From: Nonomuraea sediminis
GTDB lineage: Bacteria; Actinomycetota; Actinomycetes; Streptosporangiales; Streptosporangiaceae
Length of the DNA stretch: 64,000 nucleotides
Assembly (NCBI RefSeq): GCF_018531495.1
Contig: NZ_JAHDTI010000001.1
Span: forward strand, 186,001 to 250,000
Reading direction: 5' to 3'
Below, one piece after another: positions 40,099 through 46,996 of this stretch. Both the position numbers and the translations under genes were made by a program. The first letter of the stretch is position 1; every line of letters starts with the position of its first letter. The notes below the pieces were generated by a model. It saw only the letters and a program-made list of their open reading frames with translations, was not told where the DNA came from and made no database searches.

Positions 40099-41154
40099 TC
40101 AGGCGGCGAGCAGGCGCCTGACGGACCGGGCGGCGGTACGGCCGGCGCGGTTGGCGCCGATGGTGCTGGCCGAAGGGCCGTAGCCGACCAGGTGGAGGCG
40201 GGGCTCGGCGACCACCCGGGTGCCGTCGACCTTGATGCCGCCGCCCGGCTCCCGCAGGTGGAGCGGGGCGAGGTGGTCCAGGGCCGAGCGGAACCCGGTG
40301 GCCCAGACGAGCGTGTCGGCCCCCAGGTGGCGGCCGTCGGGCCAGGTCACGCCGTCCGGGGTGACGCGGGAGAACATGGGCAGGCGTTCGAGCGCCCCCT
40401 TCTCCATGGCCTCGCGGACGACGGGCGTGTAGCCGAGGCCCGTGACGCTGACCACGCTCTGCGGCGGGAGCCCGGCCCTGACGCGCGCCTCGACGAGGGC
40501 CACGGCCTGCCTGCGGGCGTCCTCACCGAAGTCGTCGTCGCGCCAGACGGGCGGGCGGCGAGTCACCCAGGTGGTGCTCGCGGCCACGCCCGCCAGCTCG
40601 GACAGCACGTGCATGGCCGACGCGCCGCCGCCGACGATCACCACGTGGCGCCCGGCGAACTCCCCAGGGCCGCGGTAGCTCGCGTAGTGGAGCTGCCTGC
40701 CCTGGAAGTCCGCGGCGCCCGGGTAGTACGGCCAGTACGGCCGCGTCCAGGTGCCGGTGGCGTTGACCACGGCCCGCGCGGCCCACTCCCCCACGTCGGC
40801 CGTGACGATCAGGCGGTCGTCCTGGCCCCGGGTGACGGCGGTGACCTTGACGGGCCGTAGGACGGGCAGGGCGACGCGGCGCTCGTAGTCGCCGTAGTAC
40901 TCGGGCACCACGCTGGCCGCCGGACGCCGCCCGTCGACCTCGGCCTCGCGGTGGACGCCCGGCAGGTCGAAGATGCCGTGCACCTTGTCCATGGTCAGCG
41001 ACGGCGACCGGTGCCGCCACGCCCCGCCGGGACCCTCGGCGGCGTCGAGCACGCGCAGGTCGAAGCCGAAGCGCTGCAGGAAGTAGGCGCTGGACAGGCC
41101 CGCCTGCCCAGCGCCGATGACGACGACCTCGATCTCCTCCACGGATCGTGTCAA
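40099..41154 (-). CDS. FAD/NAD(P)-dependent monooxygenase-like oxidoreductase
   Basis: A 351-residue two-dinucleotide flavoprotein. FAD motif VVVIGAGQAGLSSAYFLQRFG (~10-30) and NADP motif VVIVGGGASAMHVLSELAG (~170-188). VVNATGTWTRPYWPYYPG matches the 'ATGxxxxP' signature of flavin monooxygenases, and DTLVWATGFRSALDHL is the final FAD strand. Related to ArsO/FMO-like and thioredoxin-reductase-like oxidases; the substrate is uncertain. The stop is four bases from the convergent DUF4396 stop. A 14-bp hairpin terminator of the polysaccharide operon lies upstream. Confidence 0.88.
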   Translation of the reverse strand: MTRSVEEIEVVVIGAGQAGLSSAYFLQRFGFDLRVLDAAEGPGGAWRHRSPSLTMDKVHGIFDLPGVHREAEVDGRRPAASVVPEYYGDYERRVALPVLRPVKVTAVTRGQDDRLIVTADVGEWAARAVVNATGTWTRPYWPYYPGAADFQGRQLHYASYRGPGEFAGRHVVIVGGGASAMHVLSELAGVAASTTWVTRRPPVWRDDDFGEDARRQAVALVEARVRAGLPPQSVVSVTGLGYTPVVREAMEKGALERLPMFSRVTPDGVTWPDGRHLGADTLVWATGFRSALDHLAPLHLREPGGGIKVDGTRVVAEPRLHLVGYGPSASTIGANRAGRTAARSVRRLLAA

Positions 41155-41187
41155 CCACCGGGGAACCCGAACTCATCCCGGCGGGGG

Positions 41188-41227
41188 CCGCCTCCCCGCC
41201 CGAGTGGTGCCCAGGGCGGGGAGGCGG
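41188..41227 (-). terminator. Terminator of the GH95-lyase-GH29-GH27 operon
   Basis: A perfect 14-bp stem CCGCCTCCCCGCCC/GGGCGGGGAGGCGG with a 12-base loop begins three bases after the GH27 stop on the minus strand. It should end the leftward operon before the flavin monooxygenase gene. Confidence 0.8.
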
Positions 41228-41229
41228 GG

Positions 41230-43317
41230 TCAGGAGAGGGTGACGCGGTCGAGGTTGGGCCCGCCGTTCGCCGTGGTGGCGGTGGCGCGGATCGTGTTGG
41301 CGCCCGCGTTCAGCGGTACGGTCACCGTCTGCGTGGCCCAGGTGTCCCAGTTGGCGGTGGGCGGGAAGGCCAGCGTGGACGACACCACGGTCCCGTTCAC
41401 GGTCACGGACATCGGCCGGTCCACCGTGGTGCCGTTGGCGAAGCGCAGCGTCAGCGTCGCATCCCCGGCGGAGGCGGCGTTCACGGAGAACTCCACATAG
41501 GAGCCGAGCACGTTGTCGTAGTTCACGAACCCCGTGCCGGTGAACCCGGCGTGGTTGGACTCCACCACGCCCTGCGAGATCGTGGCGTTCTCCGCCTGGT
41601 AGTCCGTCCCGACCGGCGTGATCGCCCCCAGGTCCAGGTAGTCCACGTTCGGGCCGCCGTTGGCCGTGGTGGCCGTCAGCTTGATCGTGTTGGCCCCGGC
41701 GCTGACCGGCACGCTGAACGTGTCGCTCACCCAGGTGTCCCAGTTGGCCGTGCCGGGGTAGTCCCGGGTGGCGACCACCGAGCCGTTGACGACCACCGAC
41801 ATCGGCCGGTTCACCGTCGTCCCGTTGGCGTACCGCACGGTAACGGCGGCGTTGCCCGCGGAGGCGGCGTTCACGGCGAACTCCACGGACGAGCCGACCA
41901 CGTTGTCGTAGTTCACGAACCCGGACCCGGAGTACCCGAGGTGGTTGGACTCCACCACACCCTGCGAGATCGTGGCGTTCTCCGCCTCGGAGTGGGGCGT
42001 GGCGGCGCTGGGGTGCGCCCTGATCAGCCGGGTCTCACCGGGCCTGAGCGTGGCGCTGTAGGAGGAGTCGACCGTGCCCTCCGAGGCTCCCGACCACAGG
42101 TTCGTCACCGCGGCGGAACCCGAGAACCCCACCTGGGACCAGGTGACACTGACCGCGGAGTTGCCCGACGTGCCGGTGTTGAACAGGGCCACCACGTAGT
42201 CGCCATTCGCCTCCCGTTTACGCCACACCTGGTTGACACCAGAGTTCACCACCCGCTGGGCGGCCACGCCGTCCTGGTCGACGGCGATGATCCGGTCGTT
42301 GGTGAGCATCGCCAGGTCGGTCGCGTTCAGGTTCGTCAGGTCGGTGCCGAGCAGCAGCGGCGCGGCCGCCATCGCCCACAGCGTCAGGTGCGAGCGCCGC
42401 TGGTCGGCGGTGAGCCCGGCCTGGTCGCCGTTGCCGATCTCGATCGAGTCCAGGTCGTTCCACCCGCCGGGCCCCGCGTACTGCTGCCAGTTGGCCGCGG
42501 AGGTGAACCGGGAGGAGACGTGCGACCAGTCGGTGAGCGGGAAGCCGCTGCCGTTGGGACCAGGGCCGCAGTAGCACTCGACGTCGCCCTGGGTGCGCCA
42601 GCTGTTGGCCAGCCGCTTCCAGGTGGTGGCCTGCGCGATGGGCAGGTTGTTCGACAGCGCGAAGTTGATCGGCCTGCCGGTCTGCCGCAGCGCCTTGTCC
42701 CAGGCCTCGACGTCGGCCACGGTGGTGGCGTCCACGCCGTCGATCTTGAGGTAGTCGACGCCGTAGGAGGCCATGAGGTTGGCCCAGGAGTTGATGAAGG
42801 CCTGCGCGCCCGGCGAGGAGTACTTCAGCCGGTACATGTTCTTGCAGTTGTAGTTCTTGTGCGTCTGCGTGGTGTCGGCGATGTCGGCCGCGTGGTACGA
42901 CGTCCCCTCGACGGGCGTGTTCTTCAGCACGGCGTTCTTGGCGATGCCCGGCGTGACGTAGAAGCCGAACTTCAGCCCCTTGGCGTGCACGTAGTCGGCC
43001 AGCGCCTTGATCCCGCCGGGGAACTTGGCCGTGTCGACCGCCCACCGGCCGAAGGAGTCCACGACGAAGCCGTTGGAGTCGCACTTCTGGTAGAAGTCGT
43101 CCAGGTTGACGTAGACGTAGCCGTGGTCGACCAGGCCGCTGCTGACCAGCGCGTCGGCCTGCGCCTTCATCTTGGTCTCGTCGGGCCAGCGGCGCACGAA
43201 GCTCCAGCTGCTCCACCCCATGGCGGGCCTGATCGACTGCCCGTTGTCGGACGCGCGCGCCGGTGCGGGCAGCACCAGCAGCGCCACAGCGGCCAGGGCC
43301 GCGCATAACTTCCTCAA
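41230..43317 (-). CDS. Secreted GH27 alpha-galactosidase-like enzyme with two CBM35-like modules
   Basis: A 695-residue exported enzyme. Signal peptide ~1-22. GH27 domain ~25-420: RPAMGWSSWSF, nucleophile Asp in DYLKIDGVD, acid/base Asp in SWRTQGDVEC, GGWNDLDSIEIGNGD and AAPLLLGTDL, then a C-terminal beta domain. Two CBM35-like modules (~441-561, ~566-695) each begin (Y/S)xAENATISQGVVESNH. Known GH27 activities are alpha-galactosidase and beta-L-arabinopyranosidase; which applies is unclear. The start is TTG at 43317, with AGGAG five bases upstream and the signal peptide following; GTG/ATG alternatives would lose the signal. It is last in the operon, eight bases after the GH29-like stop. Confidence 0.92.
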   Translation of the reverse strand: MRKLCAALAAVALLVLPAPARASDNGQSIRPAMGWSSWSFVRRWPDETKMKAQADALVSSGLVDHGYVYVNLDDFYQKCDSNGFVVDSFGRWAVDTAKFPGGIKALADYVHAKGLKFGFYVTPGIAKNAVLKNTPVEGTSYHAADIADTTQTHKNYNCKNMYRLKYSSPGAQAFINSWANLMASYGVDYLKIDGVDATTVADVEAWDKALRQTGRPINFALSNNLPIAQATTWKRLANSWRTQGDVECYCGPGPNGSGFPLTDWSHVSSRFTSAANWQQYAGPGGWNDLDSIEIGNGDQAGLTADQRRSHLTLWAMAAAPLLLGTDLTNLNATDLAMLTNDRIIAVDQDGVAAQRVVNSGVNQVWRKREANGDYVVALFNTGTSGNSAVSVTWSQVGFSGSAAVTNLWSGASEGTVDSSYSATLRPGETRLIRAHPSAATPHSEAENATISQGVVESNHLGYSGSGFVNYDNVVGSSVEFAVNAASAGNAAVTVRYANGTTVNRPMSVVVNGSVVATRDYPGTANWDTWVSDTFSVPVSAGANTIKLTATTANGGPNVDYLDLGAITPVGTDYQAENATISQGVVESNHAGFTGTGFVNYDNVLGSYVEFSVNAASAGDATLTLRFANGTTVDRPMSVTVNGTVVSSTLAFPPTANWDTWATQTVTVPLNAGANTIRATATTANGGPNLDRVTLS

Positions 43318-43325
43318 TGTCGCTC

Positions 43326-45836
43326 CTAGCCGACCGTGATCTTGTCGAGGTTGGGGCCGCCATTGGCGGTGGTGCCGGTCGCCCTGATCGTGTTGGCGCC
43401 CGCGTTCAGCGGTACGGTCACCGTCTGCGTGGCCCACGTGTCCCAGTTGGCGGTCGGCCCGAAGGACAGCCCGGAGGAGACGGCGGTGCCGTTGACGGCG
43501 ACGTCCATCGGCCGGTCCACCGTGGTGCCGTTGGAGTAGCGCAGGGTCAGCGCGGCGTTCCCGGCGGAGGCGGCGTTCACCGTGAACTCCACGTACGAGC
43601 CGGCCACGTTGTCGTAGTTCACGAACCCCGTGCCGGTGAACCCGGTGTGGTTGGACTCGACCACGCCCTGCGAGATCGTGGCGTCCTCGGCCTGGTAGTC
43701 GGTGCCCGCCGAGGTGGGCGGGTCCACCTCCACGTAGTCCAGGTTCGGGTTGCCGTTAGCGGTGGTGGCGCTGACGCGCAGCGTGTTGGCCCCGGCGGTG
43801 ACGGGCACGGTGAACGTGTCGGTCGCCCACGTGTCCCACGTGCCCGTGGTGGTGTAACTGCGCGAGCCGTACACCGTGGTGCCGTTGACCGCGATGGCGG
43901 CGGGGCGGTCGGTGGTGGTGCCGTTGGAGTAGCGGAGCCTGACCGTGGAGGTGCCGGCCGCGGGCGAGGTGAACGACCACTGCGTGTACGAGCCGGCCAC
44001 GTTGTCGCCGTTGACGTAGCCGGTGCCCGAGAAGCCGGTGTGGGTGTTCTCGAAGACGCCCTGCGAGATCGTGGCGTCCTCCGCCTCGTAGCGTCCCGGC
44101 GGCGGGGTCGTGCCGCCGCCGACGTAGGCGCCGGTCCAGGCCTCGTCGACGCGCCAGCGGGAGATGCCGTGGTGGCCGGTCTTGGTCAGGCGGACGTAGC
44201 GCGTGTTGGCGGTCGGGATGTCGATGAACTGGACGCCGCGGGCGTTCGGCACGGTGCCCGTCTTGACGGCGCTCCCCCAGTTCGTCCCGTCGTTGCTGAC
44301 GAAGACCTGATAGGTCGAGATCCGGGCGGATCCGGACGAGGGGTAGACCGTCGAGTCCTCGCGCTGGTTGAACCCGACGTACTGCACCTTCTTCGAAGAT
44401 CCCAGGTCGAAGGTCAGCGAGGCGGGCTCGGCGGCGTTGCTGTCCCAGTAGGTGAGGTAGTCGCCGTCACCGGCCGCCGCGGCGGCGTGCCCACTGGTGG
44501 AGGACGAGGCCGACATCGTGGCGGTGTAGATGCCCTGGCGGCCCGAGGAGGTCACCTTGAACACCGTGTCGTACTGGTCCCACGAGGAGATCCCGCTGAG
44601 CGTCAGCACGCCGTTGGCCTGGGTGAAGGTGACCGGCGCGCCGGTGCGCAGGTTGGTCACGGCGGTGACGGCGTAGCCGTTGTCGCGCAGCGAGAGCGTG
44701 CTGCCCGACGGCGGTGTGATCACGTGGACGTAGTGCCGGTTCGGGTCGGTCTTGCTGATGGTGGTCACGCCGTGGGCGCCGTTGTTCCAGAAGCCCGGCT
44801 TGAGCCCGCCGTACATGTAGCCGCCGCCCTCGGTGCCGCCGAGGGACTCCCAGATCGTGTCCAGGTAGCCGTTGGCGAAGTTGTTGAAGTTGACCTGCTG
44901 GGTGGGGAACTTGCCGTTGACCATGGCGGTCTCGGCCATCAGCGCTTTCACCGACGACCCGGCGTTGGTGATCAGCCGGCCGAGCGTGAGCTTGTAGTCC
45001 ACGGTGGAGTCGCTGCCGCCGTACCACCAGGGGCCGGAGGAGGGCAGCTTGAAGTCGGCCTCGATGAGCCGCGGCGCGGCCGTGTAGACCGCCTGCGGGT
45101 AGTCGTAGGACGGCGTCATGCCGGTCTTCTGCTCGTTGCTGATCATGTCCATGATCGGCGTGTCTTCGTTGTTGTTCGACAGCGTCATGTCCGGCCGCTG
45201 CTGGTAGATCTGCGAGTAGAGGTTGTGGCTCTCCCAGTAGGCGTTGTCGTTGTCGATCCAGAAGCCGGCCAGCTTCGGGTAGCGCTGCATCTGCTCGAAG
45301 AACTGCAGGTAGCTGAACTCGCCGAACCCGTCGCGAGTGGTCAGGTCCACGCTGTGGCCCACGTAGCTGGAGAAGGCCGAGGAGTTGAGCCAGTCGCCGG
45401 AGCTGAGGCCCTCGTTGTGCCACTGCGGGTCGTCGGTCATGTAGTTGATGACCTTCAGCCCCTGCGCGTCCGCGGCGTCGATGAGCTCGCCGAGGAAGTC
45501 GCGCTTGGTGGCGCAGCTGCCGGGGATCTTCGACGGGTACGGCCGGGCGTAGCCGAGCCGTGAGTGGAACGTCGCCAGCACGATGTACTGGGTGTGCAGC
45601 TTCTTGGCCTCGTTCACCCAGTAGGAGGCGCTCCACCCGCCGTTGGTGACGTCGTTCTCCCACTGGGTGCAGCTGGTGTGCTGCGGCGAGGTGCGCTCGC
45701 CCCAGTGCAGGAACAGCCCGGCGATGGAGTTGCGCAGGAAGGCCTGGCGCGGATGCTGGAGGTCGGCCCTGGCGGGGATGGCGACCAGCAGCCCCGCGAC
45801 CAACCCGACGAAGGCCAGTAAAGCCCGAAATCTCAT
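43326..45836 (-). CDS. Secreted GH29-like (alpha-fucosidase-type) enzyme with F5/8C-like and two CBM35-like modules
   Basis: An 836-residue exported protein. Signal ~1-23. Catalytic-type TIM barrel ~24-430: FLRNSIAGLFLHWGERTSP and WVNEAKKLHTQYIVLATFHSRLG recall the GH29 FGxFxHWG start, and KLAGFWIDNDNAYWES gives a candidate nucleophile Asp. An F5/8-type-C/CBM32-like domain covers ~439-574, followed by two CBM35-like modules (~579-702, ~707-836). GH29 enzymes release alpha-L-fucose; this one is divergent, so the substrate may differ. ATG at 45836 overlaps the lyase-like stop by four bases, showing translational coupling. Confidence 0.8.
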   Translation of the reverse strand: MRFRALLAFVGLVAGLLVAIPARADLQHPRQAFLRNSIAGLFLHWGERTSPQHTSCTQWENDVTNGGWSASYWVNEAKKLHTQYIVLATFHSRLGYARPYPSKIPGSCATKRDFLGELIDAADAQGLKVINYMTDDPQWHNEGLSSGDWLNSSAFSSYVGHSVDLTTRDGFGEFSYLQFFEQMQRYPKLAGFWIDNDNAYWESHNLYSQIYQQRPDMTLSNNNEDTPIMDMISNEQKTGMTPSYDYPQAVYTAAPRLIEADFKLPSSGPWWYGGSDSTVDYKLTLGRLITNAGSSVKALMAETAMVNGKFPTQQVNFNNFANGYLDTIWESLGGTEGGGYMYGGLKPGFWNNGAHGVTTISKTDPNRHYVHVITPPSGSTLSLRDNGYAVTAVTNLRTGAPVTFTQANGVLTLSGISSWDQYDTVFKVTSSGRQGIYTATMSASSSTSGHAAAAAGDGDYLTYWDSNAAEPASLTFDLGSSKKVQYVGFNQREDSTVYPSSGSARISTYQVFVSNDGTNWGSAVKTGTVPNARGVQFIDIPTANTRYVRLTKTGHHGISRWRVDEAWTGAYVGGGTTPPPGRYEAEDATISQGVFENTHTGFSGTGYVNGDNVAGSYTQWSFTSPAAGTSTVRLRYSNGTTTDRPAAIAVNGTTVYGSRSYTTTGTWDTWATDTFTVPVTAGANTLRVSATTANGNPNLDYVEVDPPTSAGTDYQAEDATISQGVVESNHTGFTGTGFVNYDNVAGSYVEFTVNAASAGNAALTLRYSNGTTVDRPMDVAVNGTAVSSGLSFGPTANWDTWATQTVTVPLNAGANTIRATGTTANGGPNLDKITVG

Positions 45837-46990
45837 TGCACGACCTCCATGTAGTCGAGGTTGGGGCACCCGTTGGAGGTGGTGCCGGTGACCCGGATCG
45901 TGTTGGTCCCCGCGACCAGGTTCGCCGTGATGCTCTTGGAGGCCCACGTGTCCCAGGTGCCGGTCGAGGGGAAGGAGAGCCCGGAGGCCACGACCGTCCC
46001 GTTGACCGAGACGTCCATGGGCCGGCTGGCCGTGGTGCCGTTGGCGTAACGGATCGTCAGCGTGGCGGGGCCTGCGGCGCCGGAGGCGGCGAACTGCACG
46101 TAGCACCCGGCCACGTTGTCGGTGTTGACGTAGCCGCTGCCCGAGAAGCCCGGGTGGGTGTTCTCGAAGACGCCCTTGGAGATGGTCGCCTGCTCCGCCT
46201 CGTACCTGGTCGCGGTGGCCTGGACCTGCTTGTAGGCGCGCATGTTCGTCAGCAGCAGGTAGCAGTCCTGCAGCGAGCCCGACGTGTCGCCCAGGGAGCG
46301 GTAGATGCCCCACTTCGGGCGGACGCGGTCGTCGATGAACGTGTCACCGGACTTGGTGCCGTCCACCAGCGTCGTGCCGCCGGAGCGCAGAATCCAGCGC
46401 ACCGAACCCGAGTCGCCGATCTTGATCTGGTACTCGGCGTCGATCCACTTGTTCTGCAGCGGTTCCAGCGGGGTGCTGCCGACCAGGATGTCCTGTTGGA
46501 AGATCTTGTGCTCGATGGTCTGCACGCCGTTGACCCTGCGCAGCGAGGTGACGGTGATCGGCAGGGTGCCGGTGCCTGGCATCTTGGTCTGGCTGATGTG
46601 GGTGAAGGTCGTGGTGGCCTTCAGCGTGCTCGGGATGTACATCGAGTACGTCACCCGCCACGTCTCACCGTTCAGCCACTGCAGGTATCCGGACGGGGTG
46701 CGGTTGCCGGTCACCTCCTGGCGCTGCCGATCGGTCATCGTGTCGCGGTCGACCGTGTGCATGTTGAAGCGGAAGTTGTTCCCCTCGGGGAAGATGTGCG
46801 GCTGGCCGGCGGGGTGGGAGTTCGCCCTGTCGTCCTCCACGGTCTCGAAGGCGTTGAGCCCGTCGACGGAGGCCTCCGGCGCCCACATGAGCTTCCACGC
46901 GGTGGCCGCCGCGGCCGGGCGGGCAGGCAGGTAGGGGGCCAGCAGTGCGGCGCCGACCAGGGTTCCCAGCTGCCGTCGTGACAGTTCCAT
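45833..46990 (-). CDS. Tat-exported jelly-roll polysaccharide-lyase-like protein with CBM35-like module
   Basis: A 385-residue protein. A Tat-type leader (MELSRRQLGTLVGAALLAPYLPARPAAAA) is followed by a concanavalin-like domain (~33-255): RANSHPAGQPHIFPEGNNFRFNMH, DRQRQEVTGNRTPSGYLQWLNGETWRVTYSMYIP, FTHISQTKMPG and RPKWGIYRSLGD. The fold and Arg/Glu/Tyr-rich pattern resemble heparin-lyase I and alginate-lyase-like families, but I cannot name a family number. One CBM35-like module covers ~261-385, with two Cys not seen in the other modules. It follows GH95 by six bases and overlaps the GH29-like start. It might cleave an acidic backbone, giving the unsaturated ends that GH105 removes (inference). 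Confidence 0.7.
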   Translation of the reverse strand: MELSRRQLGTLVGAALLAPYLPARPAAAATAWKLMWAPEASVDGLNAFETVEDDRANSHPAGQPHIFPEGNNFRFNMHTVDRDTMTDRQRQEVTGNRTPSGYLQWLNGETWRVTYSMYIPSTLKATTTFTHISQTKMPGTGTLPITVTSLRRVNGVQTIEHKIFQQDILVGSTPLEPLQNKWIDAEYQIKIGDSGSVRWILRSGGTTLVDGTKSGDTFIDDRVRPKWGIYRSLGDTSGSLQDCYLLLTNMRAYKQVQATATRYEAEQATISKGVFENTHPGFSGSGYVNTDNVAGCYVQFAASGAAGPATLTIRYANGTTASRPMDVSVNGTVVASGLSFPSTGTWDTWASKSITANLVAGTNTIRVTGTTSNGCPNLDYMEVVQ

Positions 46991-46996
46991 GACGTC

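Noticed and set aside
43263..45563. 766-codon plus-strand frame opposite the GH29-like gene
   Set aside because: Antisense to the CBM35-bearing enzyme; the repeated 'VHRxxVGVAxG' pattern is only the mirror of the repeated module.
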